Assembly (NCBI GenBank): GCA_910583605.1 | Contig: CAJTXN010000004.1 | Location: 62,001-126,000, forward strand | Source of the DNA: an uncultured Lachnospiraceae bacterium | GTDB lineage: Bacteria > Bacillota > Clostridia > Lachnospirales > Lachnospiraceae | DNA: 64,000 nt | Direction: 5' to 3' | In this document: positions 26,564-36,094 of the stretch, one piece after another | Position numbering within the stretch: the stretch's first letter is position 1 | How the letters are laid out: the number at the start of each line of letters is the position of its first letter | The notes under the pieces: generated by a model | What the model saw: only the letters and a program-made list of their open reading frames with translations | Told to the model about the DNA's origin: nothing | Databases searched by the model: none | Program-made: the position numbers and the translations under genes

Positions 26564-27403
26564 TTATTTGTTCTGAATATTCAATAGCGGTGTCTCCTTG
26601 TCATCAGGGCTTGCCTCTTTATTATACTTTTCAATTGCTTCCATACTTTTTGTCCCTTCTTTTACTATAATGGTAATATTATTACTTTCATTAAAAGCAA
26701 AGATATTAACTGATTCTATATTGTCTCCTACCGTAATGGTTAATTCTTCCAGACTGTCAAATGCATACTGTGGGATTTCTTTAATTTTATCCGGTAACTC
26801 AATTTTATTGATTGCAGTTGATGCAAATGCTGTTGCGCCTATACTTTCTAATGTTTCCGGAAGTATTACGGTTTCCAGTTTTTTGCAGGAGAGAAATGCT
26901 CCATTACCAATTGAATTTATTCCTTCTTCAAAAACAACCAGTTTCAAATTGTATGATGACATAAATGCATCTTCACAAACCCTGATTACAGACCCCGGAA
27001 TTAAAAGCGATGTTATATTTTCTGTCCCGAGATATTCAATAGCTACCACCTTTTTACCGTCAATTTCTTCTGGTATTACAACAATGCTGTCCGGTCCCTC
27101 ATAACCGGTAATCGCAATCTCCCCTTCCACTCCATGTAACGATTGGCGGGATGGCGTCGTCTCAAAGAACGAGGCATCTGTTTCCGGATGACTTCTCAAC
27201 TTCTCTTCTGTTATATCACTTATGTCATTATTAACTTCTTTGGTTGTATCTTCTTCCAAGGTATTTTCCTCTGTTTTTGAGAAAGTGCTGTCACTGCTTT
27301 TGTCTACATCAGTTTCTTTGCTTTTTTTTGAACCGTCTCCACAAGCGATAAGTGAAACAGCAGTCATAATTACAGTAACAACTAATAAAATCTTTTTTTT
27401 CAT
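26564..27403 (-). CDS. Lipoprotein with BspA-type leucine-rich repeats
   Basis: 279 residues. The signal peptide ends in the lipobox LIACG, so it is probably lipid-anchored on the outer face of the membrane. An acidic, Ser/Thr-rich linker (residues 24-75) leads to LRR_5-type repeats (about 95-250, e.g. IPGSVIRVCEDAF, LPETLESIGATAF, LPDKIKEIPQYAF). The start is set at the ATG 27403, just after GGGAGG; an in-frame TTG four codons earlier overlaps that site. A stem-loop lies upstream at 27421-27456. It could hold the pilus or the LRR surface protein near the membrane, but no function is shown. Confidence 0.82.
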   Translation of the reverse strand: MKKKILLVVTVIMTAVSLIACGDGSKKSKETDVDKSSDSTFSKTEENTLEEDTTKEVNNDISDITEEKLRSHPETDASFFETTPSRQSLHGVEGEIAITGYEGPDSIVVIPEEIDGKKVVAIEYLGTENITSLLIPGSVIRVCEDAFMSSYNLKLVVFEEGINSIGNGAFLSCKKLETVILPETLESIGATAFASTAINKIELPDKIKEIPQYAFDSLEELTITVGDNIESVNIFAFNESNNITIIVKEGTKSMEAIEKYNKEASPDDKETPLLNIQNK

Positions 27404-27420
27404 TTTGCCTCCCAAGCATA

Positions 27421-27456
27421 TACTGCCCTGATAAACCGGTTGAACGCCGGGCAGTA
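27421..27456 (-). other. Intercistronic stem-loop before the LRR lipoprotein gene
   Basis: Perfect 8-bp arms TACTGCCC/GGGCAGTA (27421-27428 with 27449-27456) with a 20-base loop and no following T tract. It lies between the DUF5702 stop codon and the lipoprotein ribosome site, so it may set relative expression within the operon. Confidence 0.55.
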
Positions 27457-27491
27457 CACATTTTATTTATATTTTTTCAACCTTATACATT

Positions 27492-30400
27492 TTAATATCC
27501 GCGTCTGGATGTATAACTAAAATCACACCAACCGGACGGGCTTGAAGCATTTGGAGTATCATAAGCAGAAAATAATGGCAAATCCATTAAAAGAGGATTA
27601 ACTCTCATATCTGATGATATCTCAAAAAATTCTATACTATTAGATAATTTATATTCATTAGAGGATGTCAGTTTCATCATATTTGCCTGTATTACATCTC
27701 CAATTCTTGCATAAATGTCTGACATTTCTTTCTCATCTCCACCGGATAAGCCTAAAATCAGGAAAACCATCAGATAATCACTATATGATAACTGCAACAA
27801 AGGCGCATCCGCTCCTTTATCAAAAATCGAAGCATAAGTTGGTGGATTTTGACTGTAATCTGCTACCGGAACAATCGGATTATTAGCAATTATTTGTTTC
27901 TCATTTTTGATCAAAGGAACTGATAATCCCTCCTGCAATATTTGAATATCATAATAACTTTCTGCTGCAATAGTTATAATAATACAAAGAGTCCTTACTA
28001 ATTTTTCCGGTACAACTCCCCGGGATAACACACTGATAAAATTTGCAAATATTTTTAACTCACTGTTATCCCAAAATTTCATAAAACATGGAACTGCATT
28101 TAATGACAAACGTATTGCATAAATATTCAATAAAACATTTCGTATGTTTTCTGAATTTTCTCCTCCTTTTAATATATATTCCACCTCGGCCAGGTATGCA
28201 AAATTATTTTCGGCGTTTAACATTTTATTGGTCAATGATTTATTATATGTATCCTGATAATCCTCACTGTACCAGGTTCCCCTCGCCTTATCATTTGCAT
28301 TTCCTCTGACTGAATCTTTTACATTTTTTATATTGTCATATCCAATTCCCGAACTTTTATATGGTTCCTTCTTTAATGCCAGCTGAACTAATCCTTCCTC
28401 TTCAAACGTGTTATAGGTAAACATATGAATGACATAATCGGTTGTAAATAATGTATCTCTCAAGCTTGTAATTGAACCATCAAAATCATCCAATAATTTA
28501 CCCGAAAAACGAAACAGCGAAAAACAGATATCCAATATTCCGACCGCATCTCCTTTAAAGGCTGAAGGGAAATTTTCTGCTATATTTTGATATGTCTTTT
28601 TTATATCCGATGCCTTTGAATCGACACTGATATTATCATTATCCGTTTTATCCGCTTCTTCCTTTTTACTGCTGTCCGAACCGCCAAAGTCCTCTTTTGC
28701 ATCCTCTTCACTCTGATATTCATCCCCATACTTTTCCGGTCTCTGAGCTACCTCTTTTCTAAACTTTGTTTTCATCCAGGTATACAACGGAATCGGTTCA
28801 ACTGTTATATCAGGGTTGTTATTCTTATTTATTGTTATTCTCAGGTCATCATTTCCCTCTCTTTCAAAATGAAAACTCTTTTTTGCGTTCTCATCTAAAA
28901 GCGAATATTCAATCACTATATCCTCTGGTTCAATATCAGAAGCATCTTTAAAAACAGCATATCCATTTATCTTTATAATCTCTGTATTTTGATATTTCAT
29001 AGATTTTATATAGGAGTATATTTTCTCAACAACCTGATTTTGTATATTATCAATTCTTGCTTTCAGCGCTTCTACTCCTTCTATTGTAACATTTTCAACA
29101 ACGTCTTTCATGGAATCCAATTCTGCTTTTTCTTTTTGTCCCAATTCTGTCTGTGATTTATCCGCTAAACCCTTATATTTTTCATATGACTTATTATAAT
29201 CATCAATCAGCTTTTTTAATTTATCGCTGCCTAATTTTTTGCTGACTGAAGTTAAGATCTTTTTAGCTTTTTCAAATTTAATGAATACCTCACTTATATA
29301 GCTGTAAACCTCTTTTATTTTTTTATCCAATCCATCACTACTAATATTGTATATATTATCAGAAGAAATACTTTCCAATTTACTGACAACAGTTTTGTAA
29401 GTATCTGAATTATCAGTATTTAACTTCCCGCCTTCATAAAAATATTTAGTATGTATACTTTCTACCTGAGCGACCGCTGCTAAATAACAATTTTTTATAT
29501 TCATCTCCTGACCAGAATAATTAGAATGAAAATACTCTGTAAATGAACCATATTTATTGTTATCATCATTTAGCCTACTTAAATCACCACCCGAACACAA
29601 ATCAGAATATTCATTATAAAGAAACATTGTAATTGAATAACTTTTATACATATCCATTACACTTGATTTAAACTTTTCATATTTATCATTACTATTTAAT
29701 CTTTCAGTTACGTCTCTCCAATACTGTATATTATATGCCTGTCCGGAACCCGTTCCCACATCTTGAGGAGTCGTTTGATTCATGACTTCTTCTAATTCCT
29801 TCTTTGCTTTATAAAAATTAGTAATTCTTTCTGCCAAAGAATATAACGAACTATTTACTCTATTTTTCTTGCCATCATTACTCTCAGTTGGAACTATATA
29901 TTCCGAACAAATATCTGACTGATAAGTTTCTGACTGATAAGTTCCAATATCCATTTGAAAATGATTAAATATTCTTAGATTTTCTGTATTAAATAAATCC
30001 TTAAACATTTTTATATGCCAGGCCTTAAATTTTTCTTTATAACCGTTTAATTCTGATATTACCTGTTTGCAATATTCGTCTGTAATACCTAAATTCTGAT
30101 ATTCACATATTTCATCATATATTTCCTGTAAATATTCAAGCAAATCTGCTTCCTTAACCAGAAAATCCTCTTTAGAATCAATTAATTTTTTATCTTCTTC
30201 TGCATTCTTTAAATCATTGGCAGAACCTTTGAGATTTTCAAGCAATTTTCCCAACTGACCACTTACGAGATTAATCGGCGCCCGATATTTCATAAATTCT
30301 ACAATCTGTGTCTTAATAAAAGTTGGTTTGGCAAGATTTGCATCTTTTATGGCACCTACTTTTACACCGGAACCACGTTCCGTAATCTGCAGTAAATCCA

Positions 30401-30767
30401 CAATGCTTCCGGCATCCGGATTTTTGGGTTTAAACGTATTAGAAACACTTGTCCAGATGGTATCTAACTCTGTATCATCCATATACTGTGATTTCACTGA
30501 ATTTCTAAAACAGTTTTCTGCGGTTTCATAATAATCCGATATATTCTGACAGGAACCCATAAATCCATAATATTCTTTTAAGTCAGCATCATATTGTGTT
30601 AACAGAGTATTTAATGCTACATCCTGAGCCGAGGCAACCACGGCTTCCCCCAGCTGCACCCTTCCTAAATCTACAAATAAACTGGATATGAGTAACACCG
30701 GAACTAAAATAATAACTAAAAAAACAGATACCGCACCTTTATTTTTCTGATAAAAATTAATACTCAT
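27492..30767 (-). CDS. DUF5702-type giant TadG-like protein (1091 aa)
   Basis: The N-terminus KNKGAVSVFLVIILVPVLLI followed by SSLFVDLGRVQLGEAVVASAQ matches TadG-like/DUF5702 proteins: a pseudopilin-style helix followed by a long extracytoplasmic body. Most of the body is predicted helical, with coiled-coil-prone Lys/Glu stretches around 180-260 and 480-620 and a conserved-looking C-terminal third rich in aromatic residues. TadG proteins in other bacteria sit at the base or surface of the Tad pilus. It is 10 bases from the preceding TadE-like gene. The large size relative to usual TadG (about 400-500 aa) suggests a structural role at the surface. Confidence 0.8.
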   Translation of the reverse strand: MSINFYQKNKGAVSVFLVIILVPVLLISSLFVDLGRVQLGEAVVASAQDVALNTLLTQYDADLKEYYGFMGSCQNISDYYETAENCFRNSVKSQYMDDTELDTIWTSVSNTFKPKNPDAGSIVDLLQITERGSGVKVGAIKDANLAKPTFIKTQIVEFMKYRAPINLVSGQLGKLLENLKGSANDLKNAEEDKKLIDSKEDFLVKEADLLEYLQEIYDEICEYQNLGITDEYCKQVISELNGYKEKFKAWHIKMFKDLFNTENLRIFNHFQMDIGTYQSETYQSDICSEYIVPTESNDGKKNRVNSSLYSLAERITNFYKAKKELEEVMNQTTPQDVGTGSGQAYNIQYWRDVTERLNSNDKYEKFKSSVMDMYKSYSITMFLYNEYSDLCSGGDLSRLNDDNNKYGSFTEYFHSNYSGQEMNIKNCYLAAVAQVESIHTKYFYEGGKLNTDNSDTYKTVVSKLESISSDNIYNISSDGLDKKIKEVYSYISEVFIKFEKAKKILTSVSKKLGSDKLKKLIDDYNKSYEKYKGLADKSQTELGQKEKAELDSMKDVVENVTIEGVEALKARIDNIQNQVVEKIYSYIKSMKYQNTEIIKINGYAVFKDASDIEPEDIVIEYSLLDENAKKSFHFEREGNDDLRITINKNNNPDITVEPIPLYTWMKTKFRKEVAQRPEKYGDEYQSEEDAKEDFGGSDSSKKEEADKTDNDNISVDSKASDIKKTYQNIAENFPSAFKGDAVGILDICFSLFRFSGKLLDDFDGSITSLRDTLFTTDYVIHMFTYNTFEEEGLVQLALKKEPYKSSGIGYDNIKNVKDSVRGNANDKARGTWYSEDYQDTYNKSLTNKMLNAENNFAYLAEVEYILKGGENSENIRNVLLNIYAIRLSLNAVPCFMKFWDNSELKIFANFISVLSRGVVPEKLVRTLCIIITIAAESYYDIQILQEGLSVPLIKNEKQIIANNPIVPVADYSQNPPTYASIFDKGADAPLLQLSYSDYLMVFLILGLSGGDEKEMSDIYARIGDVIQANMMKLTSSNEYKLSNSIEFFEISSDMRVNPLLMDLPLFSAYDTPNASSPSGWCDFSYTSRRGY

Positions 30768-30777
30768 GTTTTTCTCC

Positions 30778-31446
30778 TTACCGAAACCAACTTTTTACTT
30801 TTTCCAATGCATTGCTCAATTTATTTTTAAATTCTGCCAATATTTTATCTATTCCCAACTGTTGTGCATAATCAATGGTCATATCAACATTTCTGATAAA
30901 TTCACTGGTATCGGATACCGCAATCTCGCTTCTTGATGAGAACGTAATGCTGAACCAGTCACTCATACCGATAATTCTGACTGGTATTATAATTTTATAC
31001 ATTGCCTCTACCGAAAAAGTAGAATATACCAACATATTATTAAACTCTACCTTTACATCCCCTATTTTCTGAGGTTTCATATTTGTAAATAAACCGGTAG
31101 ACATACTGCTTATATATTTTGAAACAGTGCCGTTAATGTCGTTTGCCACAGAATCCCCATATCCGGATAAGAAATAACGGTAAGGCTTGACATCTGCTTC
31201 AATCAAGCCGGGAATACGGCCATTAGACTCATACTGCTGCAACAGCGGACTGCCGCAATATGCCGCACCTTTAATTGCTTCTTTCGCCACTAACTGGTCA
31301 ATTTTACTTCTCTGCCAATATGCGTTTCCCAGTACCATCATAATAAAAATAACCAGAAAAACCACCGGAAAAACGATAGTCGCTTCAAATATAAGCGCGC
31401 CGCTGTTATTACTTTCCTTCTGCACTGTATGTATTTCCTCCATCAT
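30778..31446 (-). CDS. TadE-like pseudopilin (first copy)
   Basis: 222 residues. The segment NNSGALIFEATIVFPVVFLVIFIMMV shows the pseudopilin pattern: Gly, then a hydrophobic helix with Glu five residues on. A soluble extracytoplasmic domain follows. It should be processed by the prepilin peptidase of the same operon. The start is uncertain: the two ATGs at 31446 and 31443 lack an upstream ribosome site, while a GTG seven codons in (31425) has GGAGG about 11 bases before it. It lies 119 bases after the Flp gene, with a stem-loop between. Confidence 0.78.
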   Translation of the reverse strand: MMEEIHTVQKESNNSGALIFEATIVFPVVFLVIFIMMVLGNAYWQRSKIDQLVAKEAIKGAAYCGSPLLQQYESNGRIPGLIEADVKPYRYFLSGYGDSVANDINGTVSKYISSMSTGLFTNMKPQKIGDVKVEFNNMLVYSTFSVEAMYKIIIPVRIIGMSDWFSITFSSRSEIAVSDTSEFIRNVDMTIDYAQQLGIDKILAEFKNKLSNALEKVKSWFR

Positions 31447-31471
31447 TGTTTAAATCAAATTATTCTTTTGC

Positions 31472-31507
31472 CAGTCAAAGTTATTTTTAAATGAATAACT
31501 TTGACTG
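31472..31507 (-). other. Stem-loop after the Flp pilin gene
   Basis: A perfect 13-bp inverted repeat (31472-31484 with 31495-31507) with a 10-base loop and no T tract on the minus strand. It lies in the only sizeable gap of the early tad genes, directly downstream of the pilin. This position suits a 3'-end stabiliser or partial terminator that gives excess pilin mRNA. Confidence 0.65.
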
Positions 31508-31565
31508 ACATATATTTATATTATTTTTCTTTTGTATTAACAATACACAAACACTAACCCTAATT

Positions 31566-31802
31566 TTAAGGGTTTACTTTTGTAGAAATTGCATTAGTTG
31601 AACTTCCTGTAATTGTAGTAAATAATTTTTTTAACAATTTTCCAATTTCATCCTTAAAATATACAGCCAATAACACCGCAATTCCAATAAGAACAACTAT
31701 CGATACAACATTAACATCTCCTTCTTCGTTTCTTAAGAAGTCATCTAATCCTACCTTTGCTCTAAGATAGTATTTTAAAAATAAATCTGACATTCTTTTC
31801 AC
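31566..31802 (-). CDS. flp: Flp1-type type IVb pilin
   Basis: 78 residues. A basic N-terminal leader (to about residue 29, NEEG) is followed by DVNVVSIVVLIGIAVLLAV, one hydrophobic helix, and a short polar tail. The Gly-Asp cleavage context and length match the Flp1 family of Clostridia, the main subunit of Tad pili. The Glu usually found at mature position 5 of type IV pilins is replaced by Val, as expected for this subfamily. It is placed directly after tadC. Confidence 0.85.
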   Translation of the reverse strand: MKRMSDLFLKYYLRAKVGLDDFLRNEEGDVNVVSIVVLIGIAVLLAVYFKDEIGKLLKKLFTTITGSSTNAISTKVNP

Positions 31803-31837
31803 CTCCCTATCTTCCTATGTATTTATATAAATAACAG

Positions 31838-32710
31838 TTATGTGCCTATATTAGCAAATATAGGAATTACAACCATTATCAATATCCCGATAAACATAAT
31901 ATAAATTGGTATCATAAGCTTGCTTGCCGCTTTTTCTCCCTTTCTTCTTACATTCTGTTTTCTGGAATTCCAGACCTCTTTACTCTGCTGTTGCAGCATA
32001 GAAGCCAATTCACTGTTTCCTTTTACCAATCCCTGTACTATGGTCGATGTAAATTTTTTTATTTCCGGAATCAGACATCTGCTACCAAAATGATAAAAAG
32101 CTTCAACCTCCGGTACTCCATTATCAATTTCTTCCACTGCAAGCTGCATCTCTGTATAAATTATTCTATTACTCGTAAATGCCACTTCTCTCCATGCGTC
32201 GCTTAAAATCATTCCTGCATTGGTAAGCAGCGCCAGTTTAGAAATAATCTCTGAAAAGTCTCTGAGCATTTCCTCTGACCTTTTTTCGATTTTTTTATTA
32301 AGCGCTGTTCCAAAATAAAAAAATGCTGCTACTGCAAAAACTAATACTACCACTGTAATCAGAACATCATTTGCCAGACCATACAATGCAAATGCCAAAA
32401 CTGCCAGCATGGAGGAAATTGTAATCTTCTGGGCATATACCGTTCTCAGATAATAATCCTCATACTTTTTACCATACAATATATCGATTGCCTGCCGCAA
32501 TTCCCTGTCTGCCTTGGATTTAAACTGGTAATTTATCTTTTGAATTATAAAATATCCCATTCCATAAACTTCTTTAAACGGATATTCCTTTTCTTCCAAT
32601 ACATCAAACAGTTGATTGTACTGTAATCCCATAAAAAAACATATCAACCATCCAATTAACAAGATAAAACCGATAATCAGTATAATAATATCGAATGTAG
32701 AAAAATACAT
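31838..32710 (-). CDS. tadC: TadC-like inner-membrane platform protein (GspF family)
   Basis: 290 residues. Membrane helices lie at the N-terminus (about 7-29), in the middle (about 93-130) and at the C-terminus (about 265-287), flanking a GspF/T2SSF domain (about 150-260, with LALLTNAGMILSDAWREV and the pattern EIKKFTSTIVQGLVKGNSEL). TadB and TadC together form the membrane platform that couples the TadA ATPase to pilin assembly. It lies 18 bases after tadB and 35 bases before flp. Confidence 0.88.
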   Translation of the reverse strand: MYFSTFDIIILIIGFILLIGWLICFFMGLQYNQLFDVLEEKEYPFKEVYGMGYFIIQKINYQFKSKADRELRQAIDILYGKKYEDYYLRTVYAQKITISSMLAVLAFALYGLANDVLITVVVLVFAVAAFFYFGTALNKKIEKRSEEMLRDFSEIISKLALLTNAGMILSDAWREVAFTSNRIIYTEMQLAVEEIDNGVPEVEAFYHFGSRCLIPEIKKFTSTIVQGLVKGNSELASMLQQQSKEVWNSRKQNVRRKGEKAASKLMIPIYIMFIGILIMVVIPIFANIGT

Positions 32711-32728
32711 ATAAACACCACCTTTAAA

Positions 32729-33595
32729 TTACAATTTGATATTCAGTATGGAACGACCGACAAAATATGCAATAACAAACAGGACCACTCCGATTGTGGT
32801 AGCAATGATTCCAACCGGCGTTACAAAGTTATCCGCAAAATCCGGACTCATGGTCTTCATCATTCCAATCAGAATTACCGGCATAAATATCATCATGTTC
32901 TGCTCCGACTTACTGGAAGTCACGGTTGTTTCTATATCTTCGCTGATTTCAATCTTATCACTGAGAATCTCATGGGTTTTTGCAATGGTTTCTTTAATAT
33001 TTCCACCCTTTTTATAACACACCGAAAACACATTTGCAAAACTGGATATATCATCGATTCCGCTTCTGGTGCCAAAATCCGACAGCATATCCTCTACTGC
33101 GATATTATTATTTATGCCCGCCAGAATACATGCGATTTCATTCAGGATAAACGCATCTTCGGCATACTGAATTTTCAAATCCCCATAGACGCTTTTAAAA
33201 GAATCCGTTACGTTCTTACCTGCACTCAGTGATGTGGATAATGCTTCTAACATATCCCTGAACTGCAAATTCAGCGTTCTCTTTCTTTTGGTAATTATCT
33301 GTGATACTCTTACAGGCAGAAATAACTTTCCAGCAATGCCTCCAACAATGGTGGAAACCATGATATTTAAAATGTGTGTCAACATAGTTGGATTTCCAAA
33401 TTCATCCTTTCCTATTCCGCCGTAAAACAAATAACCAACTGCTGCACCTATTATAAATGCCAGAAGAAAATAAAGCATTTTTTCTAATTTTGACATATAA
33501 TATACTTTGTAATTTAACATCTGCATATTAGTTGCAGACATATAATATTGCGGTTCCGGTTCTTCTACTTTGGTATTTTTTTTGAATAATCCCAT
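32729..33595 (-). CDS. tadB: TadB-like inner-membrane platform protein (GspF family)
   Basis: 288 residues. Two helices lie near residues 40-60 and 70-95, then a GspF domain (about 100-235) with LSTSLSAGKNVTDSF and NVFSVCYKKGGNIKETIAKT, and two C-terminal helices. It partners TadC in the pilus assembly platform. Gaps are 10 bases to tadA upstream and 18 to tadC downstream. Confidence 0.88.
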   Translation of the reverse strand: MGLFKKNTKVEEPEPQYYMSATNMQMLNYKVYYMSKLEKMLYFLLAFIIGAAVGYLFYGGIGKDEFGNPTMLTHILNIMVSTIVGGIAGKLFLPVRVSQIITKRKRTLNLQFRDMLEALSTSLSAGKNVTDSFKSVYGDLKIQYAEDAFILNEIACILAGINNNIAVEDMLSDFGTRSGIDDISSFANVFSVCYKKGGNIKETIAKTHEILSDKIEISEDIETTVTSSKSEQNMMIFMPVILIGMMKTMSPDFADNFVTPVGIIATTIGVVLFVIAYFVGRSILNIKL

Positions 33596-33605
33596 TTTTT
33601 CTCTC

Positions 33606-34844
33606 CTATATTACTTCTTTTATACCTGCCAGCTGTAATTTCCAATCATTAACTAATTTATTTTTTGTTCTGTTTAAACCGCCGGATACCCGTTCCAATG
33701 TGGTATTTTCGTCTTCTTCAAAAACATACAGCGGATTTAATTCTATTTCTCCGTTTTTATAATCTAATATTTCGGTGATTTCCATTGTCTTTCTGGAATG
33801 ATCCCTAAGTCTTGATAAATGGATAATGATATCTACCGCAGAGGCTATCTGTTGTCGGATTGCTTCCAACGGCAATCCTGCTGCTCCCTGCAATACCATT
33901 GTTTCCAATCTGCTCAGCATATCCTTTGTGGAATTGGCATGTCCGGTTGACAACGAACCATCGTGTCCCGTATTCATTGCCTGCAGCATATCCAAGGCTT
34001 CTCCGCCTCTGACCTCACCCACGACAATCCGTTCTGGTCTCATACGAAGGGAAGATTTAATAAGGTCACGTATTGTAATCTGTCCTACACCGGTTGCATT
34101 TGCATTTCTGGTCTCAAGACTGACCAGATTATCAACCCCGACAATCTGCAGTTCGGCCGAATCCTCTATCGTAATTACTCTTTCATCCTTCGGTATATAA
34201 TTGGATAAAGCATTTAAAAATGTAGTTTTTCCGGAACCTGTACCACCGCAAATAAAAATATTGTATTTTGCCTTTACAAGTAAATCCAGCTTATGTGCAA
34301 TTTCCGGAGTAATGGAACCATATGCGATTAACTTTTCAATCGTCATCGGCGTTTTTGAAAATTTACGAATCGTAATCGTCGGTCCGCATAGAGCAATGGG
34401 CGGAAGAACTACATTCACACGGGAGCCATCTGCCAGTCTTGTGTCGACAATGGGATTCGCCTGATTAACCTCCCTGCCTGCCATTCCCACAATTCTCTGA
34501 ATAATATCCTCCAGACGTCTCTGACTCTCAAACTCTTTATCCATTCTCTGTACTTTTCCCGATTTTTCAATAAAAACATTTTGATGCCCGTTTATCATTA
34601 CTTCTGTAATGGAATCGTCATTCATGATTTCATCCAGCAGACCCAGTCCCCGGATAGAACTATACACCTTTTTAACGATGGCAACCCTGTCTTCAATGGA
34701 AACATAACTGTTACCAATGGTCCGAGATGTAAGTTCTTCAATTTTTTCTTCCAGTTCCTCATCGGATAAATCACTGAGCGCCAGATTATCTGTTACATAT
34801 GACTTTACTTTTAATGCCAATTCTTCAATTAATGCTGCTTCCAC
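33606..34844 (-). CDS. tadA: TadA/CpaF secretion ATPase
   Basis: 412 residues, usual CpaF length. The hexameric ATPase powers Tad pilus extension. Visible motifs: Walker A GGTGSGKTTFLNAL near residue 200, the Asp box ITIEDSAELQ near 225, Walker B within RPERIVVGEVRGGEA near 270, and the His box STGHANS near 300. The N-terminal half carries the substrate-binding domain typical of GspE-like enzymes. It lies 21 bases after tadZ. All active-site elements look intact. Confidence 0.95.
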   Translation of the reverse strand: MEAALIEELALKVKSYVTDNLALSDLSDEELEEKIEELTSRTIGNSYVSIEDRVAIVKKVYSSIRGLGLLDEIMNDDSITEVMINGHQNVFIEKSGKVQRMDKEFESQRRLEDIIQRIVGMAGREVNQANPIVDTRLADGSRVNVVLPPIALCGPTITIRKFSKTPMTIEKLIAYGSITPEIAHKLDLLVKAKYNIFICGGTGSGKTTFLNALSNYIPKDERVITIEDSAELQIVGVDNLVSLETRNANATGVGQITIRDLIKSSLRMRPERIVVGEVRGGEALDMLQAMNTGHDGSLSTGHANSTKDMLSRLETMVLQGAAGLPLEAIRQQIASAVDIIIHLSRLRDHSRKTMEITEILDYKNGEIELNPLYVFEEDENTTLERVSGGLNRTKNKLVNDWKLQLAGIKEVI

Positions 34845-34865
34845 AATACTCCTCCACTAATACCG

Positions 34866-35933
34866 TTACATAATCGAATTAAATATCTGTGAGCCCTGCA
34901 ACTCATTTAAAATCTGCTGTGTACTGGCATTTTCATACTTTTGTATTCCTCCTAATGTTTTAATATCCAGTCCATCCAGCATTTTACTTGTTTTATTGCT
35001 GAACTTGTTATATATGATTGATAATCTGTTCATCAACGACAAATCTTTTTTATCCTCTAATATTTCCAATGTTTCATAAGCTCTGACAATTTTTCTGTTT
35101 GTAACTTCTGAACCATCTGATACCAGAAGAATATGTCTTGCATTTTTAATAATCTCATACACAATATCTGATAAATCAAAGGGTTTATCTACAATAATAT
35201 AATCATACTTTCCTTCCGATATCAGAATTTTAAACATTGCCCGAACATCATCCAGCAAAACCTCTGTCATATCCAAAGCTGTCTTTGTGGGTGAATAGAA
35301 ATATACTCCACTTGCGTCCTTTTTAACTGCACTTTCCATTTTTAATGAAATATTACTTTTCTGACTTTTTAATGCATATACAACTTCACTGAAATCCATT
35401 TGACCCACATCACTGAAACATAATGAACAGTCGCCCCATATATCTAAATCAATATATAAAACTTTTTTTCCTGTCCTGGCAAAATTTCTTGCGCATATAT
35501 ATGCCATTGTTGTCTTTCCAACACCGCCTGCCGGTGAAGAAACAAAAACTATATTTGTTTTTAAATCACCATCCTGCTGAATGCCTGAAATAAGAGTTGC
35601 TTTTTCTGCATATATATTTAAAATCTCTTTATAAATCATCTCAACTTTCTGATATTTGCCAATTAGTCTGATTCCTTCCGCATTCTGCGAAAGCAGGTTA
35701 TTATCCAGAATATATGCAAAGCCGCAGCGTTTCGGCAGTTTCTTTAAATCAATTTCAAATTCTTCATTTGCCAGTAAAACATCAATTTTATTTTTACCAA
35801 GAATATCTTCTATTAAGCCGGAATCCGTTGCAAAATATAATTGTATTTTCTCAATATATTTTTTATTAAATACTGCCGCAAACTTTTTTAAATACGCCTC
35901 ATCCTTTTCCAATAACGCTACCTTAATCTTCAT
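34866..35933 (-). CDS. tadZ: TadZ/CpaE-like MinD-family ATPase
   Basis: 355 residues. A response-regulator-like N-terminal domain (about 1-125) without an obvious full phosphoacceptor set is followed by a MinD/ParA-type ATPase with an intact deviant Walker A (PAGGVGKTT near residue 140) and DLDIWGD. TadZ proteins position the Tad apparatus in the cell. It is the first gene of the operon. The start is set at the ATG 35933, 5 bases after AAGGAGAAG; an in-frame TTG six codons earlier overlaps that site. Expression is presumably gated by the c-di-GMP riboswitch and terminator upstream. Confidence 0.9.
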   Translation of the reverse strand: MKIKVALLEKDEAYLKKFAAVFNKKYIEKIQLYFATDSGLIEDILGKNKIDVLLANEEFEIDLKKLPKRCGFAYILDNNLLSQNAEGIRLIGKYQKVEMIYKEILNIYAEKATLISGIQQDGDLKTNIVFVSSPAGGVGKTTMAYICARNFARTGKKVLYIDLDIWGDCSLCFSDVGQMDFSEVVYALKSQKSNISLKMESAVKKDASGVYFYSPTKTALDMTEVLLDDVRAMFKILISEGKYDYIIVDKPFDLSDIVYEIIKNARHILLVSDGSEVTNRKIVRAYETLEILEDKKDLSLMNRLSIIYNKFSNKTSKMLDGLDIKTLGGIQKYENASTQQILNELQGSQIFNSIM

Positions 35934-36021
35934 TTTTACTTCTCCTTGCAAACGTATATTTTTCTATAGTATTCTTAAAAATATATATTAATAGTACAAT
36001 ATATACTTAACCATGGTAAAC

Positions 36022-36052
36022 AAAAAAGCTGTCGTATACAATATACGGCAGC
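36022..36052 (-). terminator. Riboswitch expression-platform terminator before tadZ
   Basis: An 11-12-bp stem with one C-A mismatch (arms within 36028-36052) followed on the minus strand by six T (36022-36027). It lies about 40 bases after the aptamer and about 90 bases before the tadZ start codon, where a transcription-terminating expression platform is expected. Confidence 0.8.
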
Positions 36053-36094
36053 CGAACTATCTTAGAATTTATTATGATAATATATAAACAGAAT

